Translations under genes and position numbers: made by a program
NCBI GenBank assembly: GCA_032595675.1
Contig: JAVQMD010000001.1
Location: 1,148,640 to 1,212,639 of the forward strand
Source: Candidatus Electrothrix rattekaaiensis
GTDB lineage: Bacteria > Desulfobacterota > Desulfobulbia > Desulfobulbales > Desulfobulbaceae
DNA length: 64,000 nt
Reading direction: 5' to 3'
The notes under the pieces: generated by a model
Told to the model about the DNA's origin: nothing
Seen by the model: the letters and a program-made list of their open reading frames with translations, nothing else
The model's database searches: none
Part shown: one piece after another, positions 41,481 to 49,575 of the stretch
Position numbering within the stretch: position 1 is the stretch's first letter
Layout of the letters: each line of letters begins with the position of its first letter

Positions 41481-41591
41481 CTAGTACACTGCGGCGTAAG
41501 TTTTACGCTGCTTTTTAGAGCAAAATTCTTTGCAAAGAGTAGAAAAGCGGCTCTCAAAAAGAATAGGATAATTTGCGCCTGAGTGTACTAG
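41481..41591. mobile_element. MITE-like element with CTAG ends
   Basis: The left end CTAGTACACTGCGGCGTAA and the complement of the right end CTAGTACACTCAGGCGCAA form ~19-bp terminal inverted repeats with three mismatches. CTAG could be the target duplication, as in the IS5 group. The 103-bp interior has no ORF and contains a CGTAAG/TTTACG-type hairpin at its left end. It sits between the palindromic element and the antitoxin gene. Confidence 0.6.
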
Positions 41592-41619
41592 TACAACATG
41601 GAGCGAAAAAGAGGATACT

Positions 41620-41880
41620 ATGGAACTGACTGAACTGCGTACTCAGATTTATGCTCTTCCGCGCCGAGAGAGATATCTTCTCATCCAGTTGCTTGTGCTG
41701 GATTTGGCACGGGAGGATTCTTTACAGACAGATGGACGTTCCGAAGATCAGAGCGATGGAATCATGGAGATGCCGAACGGGCAGGCGGTTGACACATTTC
41801 TGGGAAGATGGAAAGGCTGTCTTAAAGGTGTTGATCCTGACGAAGCCAAACAAAGCTATCTGAGGGAGAAATATCAATGA
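41620..41880 (+). CDS. Probable antitoxin of PIN module
   Basis: 86 residues, beginning MELTELRTQIYALPRRERYL. It is a small acidic, helical protein without a named domain that I can recognise. The stop overlaps the start of the PIN toxin by 4 bp (ATGA), the usual arrangement for an antitoxin. The C-terminal LKGVDPDEAKQSYLREKYQ could bind the toxin groove. Its promoter may lie within or next to the MITE just upstream. Confidence 0.7.
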   Translation: MELTELRTQIYALPRRERYLLIQLLVLDLAREDSLQTDGRSEDQSDGIMEMPNGQAVDTFLGRWKGCLKGVDPDEAKQSYLREKYQ

Positions 41881-42287
41881 ATGTCCTTTTGGACACCAAT
41901 GTTGTCCTTGACTTTGTGCTTGATCGACAGCCGTTCGCCAAGGCGGCGGAACTGGTGCTTGAGACGGCCAAGTGCCGCCCGATTCAATTCTATCTGTCCG
42001 CGACCACCATCACCGATCTGTTCTATATCGCCGCCAAAGCGAAAGGAAAAACCTTCTCACTGGCATTGATCAGGGATTTGCTGGAGTTTGTCGAGGTCGC
42101 TGCTGTGGATAAGACAGTGATTTTTGACGCGCTTCACTCCGGGCTGCCTGATTTTGAAGACGCTGTGCAGGTAGAAGCTGCAAAACAGGCCGCAGTCAGT
42201 GTCATCGTTACCAGAAACGAAGCGGATTTTGTCGGAGCGGAGATTGAAGCCTGCCATCCTGATGAATTTCTGCGGCGTTACAGATGA
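41877..42287 (+). CDS. vapC: PIN-domain ribonuclease toxin
   Basis: 136 residues. PIN acidic residues are in MNVLLDTNVVLDFVLDR, ATTITDLFYIA and LPDFEDAVQVEAA, and TRNEADF lies near the end. It belongs to the PIN_3-like group. It is the second of three PIN toxins in the window. A DUF2283 gene begins 7 bp after its stop. Confidence 0.87.
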   Translation: MNVLLDTNVVLDFVLDRQPFAKAAELVLETAKCRPIQFYLSATTITDLFYIAAKAKGKTFSLALIRDLLEFVEVAAVDKTVIFDALHSGLPDFEDAVQVEAAKQAAVSVIVTRNEADFVGAEIEACHPDEFLRRYR

Positions 42288-42293
42288 TTGAGC

Positions 42294-42655
42294 ATGAAAG
42301 TGAAATATTTTGCTGATACTGATACCGCGTTGATTGAATTTTCAGACCGAGAAACAGTTGAAACGCGGGAGATCAGCGAGAATGTCTATGCTGATTTTGA
42401 TGAGAACGGGAATATAGTCAGCATGACCGTTGAGCACGCCAAAGCCAATGCGGAATTACAGGAGTTTTCGGGCTTGGTTCTAACTTCGGCCATCTTGCTA
42501 AAGCCATTTGCTACCCATGCATCTATTTCGCTGACTTTATGACCTTACTATTATGCCGAGTATCAGTCGTAAATCAATTGGCCGAACTTAGAACCAAGCC
42601 CGAGTTTTCGTATCAGGAAATGCCGCTTGGTGAGGCGGCGCAGGCTGCCGGATAG
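42294..42655 (+). pseudogene. DUF2283 gene interrupted by a MITE
   Basis: The intact part begins MKVKYFADTDTALIEFSD and runs YADFDENGNIVSMTVEHA to LQEFS, a DUF2283 domain. The frame then enters the insertion at 42470-42601 and stops at 42542. After the insertion, GAGTTTTCG repeats and the original frame resumes with FSYQEMPLGEAAQAAG and a TAG at 42653-42655. Joined, the original protein would be about 74 residues. DUF2283 proteins often accompany toxin-antitoxin genes. The interrupted product carries 26 foreign residues and may be inactive. Confidence 0.82.
42470..42601. mobile_element. 132-bp MITE inserted in the DUF2283 gene
   Basis: The terminal inverted repeats begin GGGCTTGGTTCTAA at the left and, on the complement, GGGCTTGGTTCTAA at the right. 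They extend to ~22 bp with one mismatch. The element is flanked by the direct repeat GAGTTTTC (42462-42469 and 42602-42609), an 8-bp target duplication. There is no internal ORF. The parent transposase is not in the window. Confidence 0.88.
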
Positions 42656-42673
42656 CTGCCGGATTAGGGAAGT

Positions 42674-42775
42674 GCGGAGTGATTTTCCGCTCTGTTATCG
42701 GGTGTCCCTTCGGGACAGAATACGTCCCGGTGGGACGATGTGAACATAATCCGCTGCTTCAGCGGCGGGTGGAGG
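42674..42775. repeat. Palindromic intergenic element, copy 2
   Basis: It follows the same plan as 41374-41477: a GCGGA/TCCGC hairpin, TGTCCCTTCGGGAC with GTCCCGGTGGGAC, and CCGCTGCTTCAGCGG. It lies just before the secreted CARDB gene. Confidence 0.7.
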
Positions 42776-42788
42776 CTAATGGGGAAAA

Positions 42789-45131
42789 ATGAAGAAACAA
42801 CTAATCTTGACAATTTTATTGGTTTTGCTGTCAGTTATTCCTGTTCAAGCATTAATTATAGATACAAGAGATATTCCTCTAACCAAGTGTTGTCCTCATT
42901 GGGGATGTATTGATGCGGCATATGAGTATGAGTGGTCAAAAAATGCTTGGGATAATAAATTTGCTACTCAGCAGAAATGGGCACCGGATCAAGCTGGATT
43001 ACAAATTGATGCCAGCGGGATCAGGCCAAGAATTGTAGTAAGGTTTCAGCTTTCATGGAGGGATCTCAATAGCTTTAAAGACCTTTATTTTGATAATACG
43101 GACACTAGGTGGCCTTCGGCCTTAGAGCTGGATGTTGTAGATTTCCTGAGTCTGTTTGGTAATGTTGGGAAGACAGATTTTTCTATCCGAAGTAATCTTC
43201 CTGATGATGCGTTGCTTGATATAGATGTTAGCGACTATGACAGTGAAAAACAACTTTCAGTTATTATTTTCCGTCCAGATAAGCTGAAAGCTTACAAACT
43301 TTATCAGATAGAATTTTTTCCTGAAATTTTATCCGTTGATCTTTACGGGCATTATGGGAAGTTTCGTATGTCATGGCAAGTTAGCATGAACTACAAGTGG
43401 ATTGCTGCCATGAGAAATGGAGAATCGACTAACTGTGATATTTTATCACTAATTGATTATCTGAAAGATGAAGTTGTTGATTCAGGAAATACTGATATAG
43501 GGCCTACATTAGTAACAGACTATTGGAATACATATATCCCTAAAGCAGCTCGTCATGGATGGTATTATTTTACTGTTAGTACAGATCAAACAGATAAACA
43601 TCCTCAAGGGTACAACAATTACTATATGTTTGAAAAAGATACTATTCAAAATATAGTATGTTGGGATGATAAACAAAACCCAGAACATAATTCAGAAAGT
43701 ACAGATTATTGTCAAGGTCTTTTCGATGCACCGTTGGGAAAATACTATAGGTATGATAAAAGTAACAACTCCGGCGGCTCCGATAACGCCAATGGCAATA
43801 ACCCGAACAACAGAGACCCCCCACCAGAACAAGAAGTAATCAACGATGGCACCCCCCGGAACAACGGCGATCCCGACATGAAGATCAGCACAGTCACTCT
43901 CTCCAAAGGTGCGAACTCCACAAGACATCATGAGCTTGAACAAGACCCGGAAGAAAAGTTCTACGCCTACGCACAGATCAAAAACATCGGCACAGCCAGA
44001 GCAAAGGACTTCAAGGTTAAATTCTACATCGACGGCGGCAAGAAGAATTTCAACCGCGACAATGAAGATTATCAAGGTTCTGTCCGCATTGAGGAATTCA
44101 ATTCAGGCGCGGAAATTCGCTACAACAGAGAGCTGACCTCTCCAACCGAACCGGGAACCTATTGGGTCTACGCCTGCATCACCAGCATTGATGAAGACAG
44201 CGATATGGGGAATAACTGCTCGGATGAAGACGACAAAGAAGAGTACGGCAAGCTGATTATCGTTGAGCCGCCGCCTGTTCCTTCAGATCTGACCGCCCAT
44301 TCCCTCCGCCTCAAAAGCGGCGAAACTACTTTGCCAGGAGGCAGGTCTTTCGGTTTCACTGTTACCGTTAACAATATCGGTGCTGGCGACGCTGAAAGTA
44401 ATTTCCAAATCCTTTATGAGAAAAACGGACCGAGCACAGGTTATGTATGGAAGCCTCTCGGTGAAAGCAGGTTCAGTGCAGTTCCGCTTTATGCAGGATC
44501 AAGTGAAGAGCACAGTACCTTTAACGAACTTGCTGCTGCTCCGACAGAAGATGGGGATTACCTGATCAGAAGCTGCGTGGACTCTGGAGGAGTTATTTCG
44601 GAATCAAATGAAGGGAACAACTGTTCTGAAGAACTGGAGATAGAGGTTCTTCCCTCATTAGATCCATCGCTGAACCCTGTTTATCGCTTTTATAGCGAGG
44701 TAAACACAGCGCATTTTTTCACCATATCCGAAGCTGAAAAGAATACAGTTATCGATACATATCCAACAGAAATCTGGAAGTACGAGCGAATAGGTTTCTG
44801 CGCCCACACCTCTCAGGTGGATGATTCACTTCCGGTATACCGCTTCTACAGTGACGCAAACACTGCTCACTTCTTCACGATTTCCGAGACGGAAAAGAAT
44901 AATATTATAAATACATATCCAGAAGATATCTGGAGGTATGAACGTGTTGGCTGGTATGCATATAACTACCCGAAAGCTGGAACCGTTCCTGTATATCGTT
45001 TCTACAGTGACTCAAATAGAGCACATTTTTATACCGTTTTTGAATCAGAGAAACAATATATTGAGGATAATTATCCTGATGATGTGTGGAGATATGAGCA
45101 TGTGGGGTGGTGGACATATCCTTGCCCTTGA
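42789..45131 (+). CDS. Secreted protein with CARDB domains and three DUF5648 repeats
   Basis: 780 residues with signal peptide MKKQLILTILLVLLSVIPV. Residues ~25-320 are an unrecognised region rich in aromatic and acidic residues. A Gly/Asn/Pro linker follows near 335-360 (SNNSGGSDNANGNNPNN). Two CARDB-type Ig-like adhesion domains lie at about 370-500 and 500-630 (IKNIGTARAKDFKVKFYID, VNNIGAGDAESNF). The end has three ~45-residue repeats, PVYRFYS-NTAHFFTIS-EAEK-Y-E-I-W-YERVG, which is DUF5648 (lectin-like). It probably binds a surface or matrix ligand. The N-terminal part is AT-rich and the linker onward has higher GC, which suggests a mosaic origin. Confidence 0.78.
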   Translation: MKKQLILTILLVLLSVIPVQALIIDTRDIPLTKCCPHWGCIDAAYEYEWSKNAWDNKFATQQKWAPDQAGLQIDASGIRPRIVVRFQLSWRDLNSFKDLYFDNTDTRWPSALELDVVDFLSLFGNVGKTDFSIRSNLPDDALLDIDVSDYDSEKQLSVIIFRPDKLKAYKLYQIEFFPEILSVDLYGHYGKFRMSWQVSMNYKWIAAMRNGESTNCDILSLIDYLKDEVVDSGNTDIGPTLVTDYWNTYIPKAARHGWYYFTVSTDQTDKHPQGYNNYYMFEKDTIQNIVCWDDKQNPEHNSESTDYCQGLFDAPLGKYYRYDKSNNSGGSDNANGNNPNNRDPPPEQEVINDGTPRNNGDPDMKISTVTLSKGANSTRHHELEQDPEEKFYAYAQIKNIGTARAKDFKVKFYIDGGKKNFNRDNEDYQGSVRIEEFNSGAEIRYNRELTSPTEPGTYWVYACITSIDEDSDMGNNCSDEDDKEEYGKLIIVEPPPVPSDLTAHSLRLKSGETTLPGGRSFGFTVTVNNIGAGDAESNFQILYEKNGPSTGYVWKPLGESRFSAVPLYAGSSEEHSTFNELAAAPTEDGDYLIRSCVDSGGVISESNEGNNCSEELEIEVLPSLDPSLNPVYRFYSEVNTAHFFTISEAEKNTVIDTYPTEIWKYERIGFCAHTSQVDDSLPVYRFYSDANTAHFFTISETEKNNIINTYPEDIWRYERVGWYAYNYPKAGTVPVYRFYSDSNRAHFYTVFESEKQYIEDNYPDDVWRYEHVGWWTYPCP

Positions 45132-45260
45132 TCACTTGGGATAATTGAAAGGATTTTTTGCCGAAATAAATACAGAGGGGCAATGTCGTCAGGGACGGCA
45201 TTGTCCTTCACTATGCGTTCAGCAATCCAAGAAGCAATAATCACAAAAAAGGGGAAGGAA

Positions 45261-45719
45261 ATGGTTAAGACAGAAGTAATTACGACTTTGAAGCTCGCTG
45301 CGGTTTCCCATCGGGCATGGGTCAGCAACGCCCAGGCTCTGATAGACGGTGTTCCTCTGGATAAGGACAAGGTGCCGGTCAGCGCAACCGAATGCGAATT
45401 CGGAAAATGGTATTACGGCGACGGGCAGTGCCTGAAAAGTATTCCGGGCTTCAAAGAAATTGAAAAACCCCATGACAATCTCCATCAAACCTATGCGGAG
45501 ATATTTGCTCTCCTCTATGGTGAGGAGAACAAGAAGCCGTCGTTTTTCAGTAAACTCATCGGGCGTGCTCAAAAGGCCGAGGCTGAAAAAAAGGAAGCAG
45601 CAAAGGTGAAGTCACTGACCCTGAAAGATCATTCCACCGAGGTTATTGATCACATGGAGCAGCTGCAACGAGTAATCAACGCGATGGGCGACAAACAGTT
45701 ATCCGGCTACCTGTCCTGA
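45261..45719 (+). CDS. CZB-domain (chemoreceptor zinc-binding) protein
   Basis: 152 residues from the ATG at 45261, preceded by GGGGAAGGAA; an in-frame upstream start at 45183 lacks a ribosome-binding site. The zinc ligands of the CZB domain are seen as VSHRAWVSNA, ATECEFGKWYYGDG and KPHDNLHQTYAEI. CZB domains sense zinc or redox state, usually on chemoreceptors or diguanylate cyclases. Here the domain stands alone with a Lys/Ala-rich linker and a C-terminal helix (HSTEVIDHMEQLQRVIN). Target partner unknown. Confidence 0.82.
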   Translation: MVKTEVITTLKLAAVSHRAWVSNAQALIDGVPLDKDKVPVSATECEFGKWYYGDGQCLKSIPGFKEIEKPHDNLHQTYAEIFALLYGEENKKPSFFSKLIGRAQKAEAEKKEAAKVKSLTLKDHSTEVIDHMEQLQRVINAMGDKQLSGYLS

Positions 45720-45804
45720 AAAATAACCTCTTATTTAATCCCGTTTGCTTGGCTAGCCCCGGACAGACATAACATAATGACGTGTCAGAGTTTAAAAGTA
45801 TACA

Positions 45805-46908
45805 ATGGATGAAAAGAAAACCATACCCCAGATTCGGCAGCGGATCGACGAGATTGACGATACCGTGCTGAGCCTGCTCAAGGAACGCCTTGAGTGCGCT
45901 CAAAAGATCGGTGCGTTGAAAAAAGAATCAGCACGTTCAACCTGGGATCCCCGCCGTGAGCGTGAGATATATGAGCGATTGCTGGCTGATAACGGCGAAA
46001 AATTTCCGGTAAAGGCCGTGAAGAGCATCTTTCATGAGATCATCACGGCCTGTCGGCTGGCCCAGAAGAACGTTGAAGTGGCCTTTCTCGGCCCAGAAGC
46101 CACCTTTACCCATCTGGCCGGAGTGAAGTTTTTCGGGCAGACTGCTGAGTACAAGGCCGAGGAATCCATTGATGAGGTCTTTCATGAGGTGGAAAAGGGC
46201 AGGGTGCAGTACGGTATTGTGCCGGTGGAAAACTCCATTGAAGGTGCAGTTTTTTCCACTCTGGACTCCTTTATGAAATACCGGGTCAAGATCTGTGGTG
46301 AACTACGCCTGCCTATCCGCCACAATTTGGTCTGTCAGTCCGGTGACATTAAGGATATCCAGACCGTGGCCTCCCATTATCAGCCCCTCGCCCAATGTCG
46401 GGAATGGCTGCGTAAGCATATGGCGAATGTGCCCACCTTAGAGGTTTTTTCCACGGCTGGAGCAGCTCAGATGGCGGCCAATAATCCCAATATCGGGGCT
46501 ATTGCCAGTGAACTGGCTGTGAAGACTTATAATGTCCAGGTGGCGGTGAGCGGGATTGAGGATTACCAGGGCAATACCACCCGTTTTCTGGTGATCGGTC
46601 GCCAATCTCCCATGCCCAGCGGCTCTGATAAAACTTCCCTCCTGCTCGGCATGGCGGATCGGCCCGGTGCCCTGAACGAGGCCCTAACCGTGCTGTCTGC
46701 CAAGGGGATCAACCTAGCCAAGATTGAGTCTCGGCCTATCAAAGGCAAACAGTGGAAATATCTGTTCTTCATGGATTTGGTTGGTCATATTGAGGAACCT
46801 GCCATTAAGGAGGGGTGCTCCATTCTCCAGCAGATCTGCGCTCATTATGAATGGCTGGGTTCCTATCCCAAGGCAGAAAGCAGCGAGGCGGTGGACGAAC
46901 ATGTCTAA
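45805..46908 (+). CDS. pheA: Bifunctional chorismate mutase/prephenate dehydratase
   Basis: 367 residues. The N-terminal AroQ chorismate mutase helices are IRQRIDEIDDTVLSLLKERL and KKESARSTWDPRRE. The prephenate dehydratase domain has FLGPEATFTHLAGVKFFG, VPVENSIEGAVFSTLDSF and GNTTRFLVIGRQ. The C-terminal ACT domain has GALNEALTVLSAKGINLAKI then ESRPIKG, the phenylalanine-feedback motif. It makes phenylpyruvate from chorismate. The stop overlaps the ABC-F start by 8 bp. Confidence 0.93.
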   Translation: MDEKKTIPQIRQRIDEIDDTVLSLLKERLECAQKIGALKKESARSTWDPRREREIYERLLADNGEKFPVKAVKSIFHEIITACRLAQKNVEVAFLGPEATFTHLAGVKFFGQTAEYKAEESIDEVFHEVEKGRVQYGIVPVENSIEGAVFSTLDSFMKYRVKICGELRLPIRHNLVCQSGDIKDIQTVASHYQPLAQCREWLRKHMANVPTLEVFSTAGAAQMAANNPNIGAIASELAVKTYNVQVAVSGIEDYQGNTTRFLVIGRQSPMPSGSDKTSLLLGMADRPGALNEALTVLSAKGINLAKIESRPIKGKQWKYLFFMDLVGHIEEPAIKEGCSILQQICAHYEWLGSYPKAESSEAVDEHV

Positions 46909-48766
46909 TCTGCTTTCCTGCCGCGACCTGAGCAAGGCCTTTGGTGCTCAGACCTTGTTTTTTTCCGTGAATCTGGTTCTGGCCAAGGGTGATCAGGTCG
47001 GGCTGATCGGTCCCAACGGATCTGGAAAATCCACCCTGCTCAAGATCCTTGCCGGGCTGATTGAAGCGGATAACGGCGAGATCTTTCGTCAACGACATGT
47101 CCGGGTCAGTTATTTGGCCCAGGCTGATGTCTTTGCTGAGGACAAGAGCTGCGCTGATAATCTCTACGCTGCTGTTGCTGCACTCCATCTTGAGGAGGCG
47201 GAACAGTATAACCGGGTGCATAGCCTGCTCAGTCGGGCCGAATTCCCAGAACCAGACAGCCCGGTCAGTCTGCTCTCTGGAGGCTGGCGCAAACGACTGG
47301 CTATCTGCCGGGCCTTGGTGGTTCATCCTGATGTGCTGGTCATGGACGAACCCACCAACCATCTGGACATTGAGGGCATTCTCTGGCTGGAAAAGTTGCT
47401 TAAAGCCTCGTTGCCGGAAAGCCCGGATGCCTATCTTATGGTCAGTCATGATCGTCGTTTTTTGGAAAACACGGCCAGCCGGATTGTTGAGCTTTCTGCG
47501 GCCTATCCTGAAGGAACCCTTCAGGTCAATGGCAATTATTCCGCCTTCCTGGAAAAACGGGAGCTTTTTCTGGAACAGCAGCAGGAGCAGGAAGAACGCT
47601 TGGCCAATAAGGTACGGCGGGAGAACGAGTGGCTCAGTCGTGGCCCCAAGGCCAGGGCCACCAAGGCCAAGTCGCGCAAGGATGCCGCGTATCGGTTGCA
47701 GGATGAGCTGAGTGAGGTTAAACAGCGCAATCGGGTGGGCACGGCTGTGGATATTTCCTTTGACGGCACAGATCGTAAGACCAAGAAGCTGCTGGTTGCC
47801 ACCGGCATCAGCAAGGGCTTTGAAGGGCGCAGTCTGTTCAGCGACCTTGATCTGACCCTGTCGCCGGGTACCCGGCTCGGTCTGCTTGGTCGGAACGGTT
47901 GCGGCAAGTCCACCCTGATGCAGATTCTGGCTGCGGCAGGCTCTGGTGATGAGAACAGCAATTTGCAGCCGGATAGCGGCACGGTCACCACGGCGGATAA
48001 TCTCCGTATTATCAGCTTTGATCAGCGTCGGGAGCAGTTGGATCAGGAGCAGACCCTGCGGCGGGCCTTGGCCCCAGACGGTGATTCCGTGGTCTATCAG
48101 GATCGTTCTATCCATGTGGCTTCCTGGGCACAACGCTTTCTCTTTCGCACGGATCAGCTGGAGACCCCGGTGGCCCGCCTTTCCGGTGGTGAACAGGCCC
48201 GGATTCTCATCGCCTCGCTCATGCGCCAGCCTGCTGATATCCTGCTGCTGGATGAGCCAACCAATGATCTGGATATTCCCTCTCTGAACGTGTTAGAGCA
48301 GAGCCTGAATGAGTTTGCCGGGGCCTTGGTTTTGGTCACCCATGATCGTTTTATGCTGGATCGGATCTGTGATCAGGTTCTCGGCTTTGACGGGCAGGGC
48401 AACGCCTCCCTTTTTGCTGATTACGGGCAATGGCTGGCCGCTCTGAAGACAGGGAGCGATACAGGCAGTAAGGCGGAAAAGGAGAAGAAACAACAGAAGA
48501 AAAAGTCGTCTTCCAAACCTCCTGCCAAGAAGACCGTAAAAAAGCTTTCCTACATGGATCAGCGCGAGTACGATCAGATGGAAGAGAAAATTTTGGAGGC
48601 GGAGAGTCGTCAGGAGGAACTAGAGACTGAAATACAGACTCCGGAAACAGCGGCAGATCCGGCCAAGCTTGCTGAATGTTGTGAGGAGCTGGAGATTGTG
48701 CAGAAAGAGATCGTCAACCTGTACAGCCGTTGGGAAGAGCTGGAGATTTTGCGGAATGGTGACTGA
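46901..48766 (+). CDS. uup: ABC-F family ATPase (Uup-like)
   Basis: 621 residues from the ATG at 46901 (MSNLLSCRDLSKAFGAQTLF). Two ABC cassettes are present: Walker A GPNGSGKST and GRNGCGKST, signatures LLSGGWRKRL and LSGGEQARI, and Walker B LVMDEPTNHLD and LLLDEPTNDLD. A charged linker (RENEWLSRGPKARATKAKSR) joins them. The Lys-rich stretch and coiled coil at the C-terminus (MEEKILEAESRQEELETEI) are typical of Uup. No membrane segments are present. ABC-F proteins act on the ribosome. It is coupled to pheA upstream and to a small zinc-finger gene downstream. Confidence 0.9.
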   Translation: MSNLLSCRDLSKAFGAQTLFFSVNLVLAKGDQVGLIGPNGSGKSTLLKILAGLIEADNGEIFRQRHVRVSYLAQADVFAEDKSCADNLYAAVAALHLEEAEQYNRVHSLLSRAEFPEPDSPVSLLSGGWRKRLAICRALVVHPDVLVMDEPTNHLDIEGILWLEKLLKASLPESPDAYLMVSHDRRFLENTASRIVELSAAYPEGTLQVNGNYSAFLEKRELFLEQQQEQEERLANKVRRENEWLSRGPKARATKAKSRKDAAYRLQDELSEVKQRNRVGTAVDISFDGTDRKTKKLLVATGISKGFEGRSLFSDLDLTLSPGTRLGLLGRNGCGKSTLMQILAAAGSGDENSNLQPDSGTVTTADNLRIISFDQRREQLDQEQTLRRALAPDGDSVVYQDRSIHVASWAQRFLFRTDQLETPVARLSGGEQARILIASLMRQPADILLLDEPTNDLDIPSLNVLEQSLNEFAGALVLVTHDRFMLDRICDQVLGFDGQGNASLFADYGQWLAALKTGSDTGSKAEKEKKQQKKKSSSKPPAKKTVKKLSYMDQREYDQMEEKILEAESRQEELETEIQTPETAADPAKLAECCEELEIVQKEIVNLYSRWEELEILRNGD

Positions 48767-48944
48767 GCAGGTAAAGCAACAACCTCCTCCTTGTCCAGCC
48801 TGCGGCGGCAGCGGTCAGCTTAACTTTTTTAAAGGGGAAAGCCGTTTCCTCCTCTCGGCTGAGGAATGTCCGGTCTGTTGCGGGTTCGGGTATGTGCAGG
48901 AGGGGGAGGGGGAAGGAAAGCCGGAGGAGAAAAGCGGCAAATAA
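48756..48944 (+). CDS. Small DnaJ-type zinc-finger protein
   Basis: 62 residues from the ATG at 48756, overlapping the ABC-F stop by 11 bp. Two CXXCXGXG-like motifs, CPACGGSG and CPVCCGFG, form a half DnaJ zinc finger. A Gly/Glu/Lys tail follows (GEGEGKPEEKSGK). It has no J domain. It is probably co-translated with the ABC-F gene, with function unknown. Confidence 0.65.
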   Translation: MVTEQVKQQPPPCPACGGSGQLNFFKGESRFLLSAEECPVCCGFGYVQEGEGEGKPEEKSGK

Positions 48945-49082
48945 CCGGTTAATCGGGCCGCAAAGGTTGACAGCCGCCTGAAGGTACAATACCATCGAAA
49001 CGATATATTCAACAGGATTGCTGCATACTGCGCAATCCTGCTTATTCACTTCCGTCAATCCTATTAAGGATAAGGAGTATGT

Positions 49083-49511
49083 ATGACTGTAGCAAAATCA
49101 GGAGACAGTGTCAAAGTTCATTATACCGGTAGCCTGGAGGACGGCACCCAGTTTGATTCCTCTGTGGGCGTTGCTCCGCTGGAGTTCACCTTGGGCAGCG
49201 GCCAAGTGATTGTCGGGTTTGATGAGGCGGTCACTGGTATGGAGCCGGGTGAAAAGAAAAGTGTCAATATTCCTGCGGACAAGGCCTACGGTCAGCGCAA
49301 TGAAGAGATGGTGATCAGCGCACCGCGTGATCAGGTGCCAGCGGATATCACCCCGGAGGTCGGGCAGCAGTTGCAGCTTGCCGGGCCCAATAATCAGCCC
49401 ATTGTGGTGAAAATCACCGAGGTGACAGATGAGCATATTCAGCTGGATGCCAATCCGCCGCTGGCGGGCAAGGATCTCACCTTTGAGTTGGAACTGGTTG
49501 AGATCGCCTAG
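49083..49511 (+). CDS. FKBP-type peptidyl-prolyl isomerase (SlyD/FkpB family)
   Basis: 142 residues. The FKBP core begins VKVHYTGSLEDGTQFDSS and continues FTLGSGQVIVGFDEAVTGM. An inserted-flap (IF) chaperone domain lies at about 65-120, and the end is ANPPLAGKDLTFELELV. There is no His-rich metal-binding tail, so it is closer to FkpB/SlpA than to classic SlyD. It catalyses proline isomerisation in the cytoplasm. AAGGATAAGGAG lies upstream of the ATG. Confidence 0.9.
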   Translation: MTVAKSGDSVKVHYTGSLEDGTQFDSSVGVAPLEFTLGSGQVIVGFDEAVTGMEPGEKKSVNIPADKAYGQRNEEMVISAPRDQVPADITPEVGQQLQLAGPNNQPIVVKITEVTDEHIQLDANPPLAGKDLTFELELVEIA

Positions 49512-49521
49512 ACGGTATGAG

Positions 49522-49554
49522 ACAGGGACGGTCTGTTTCTATCTCCGTCCCTGT
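49522..49554. terminator. Bidirectional hairpin between convergent genes
   Basis: The stem ACAGGGACGG/CCGTCCCTGT is a perfect 10 bp with a 13-nt loop. It lies between the FKBP gene (+) and the MinD-like gene (-). There is no clear T run on either side. Confidence 0.5.
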
Positions 49555-49575
49555 GTACCCGTCAGGACATCTCCC

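Noticed and set aside
46805-48133. 442-codon open frame antisense to the ABC-F gene
   Set aside because: It is a shadow of a GC-richer coding region. The opposite strand has complete ABC-F motifs, and the antisense product shows no domain.
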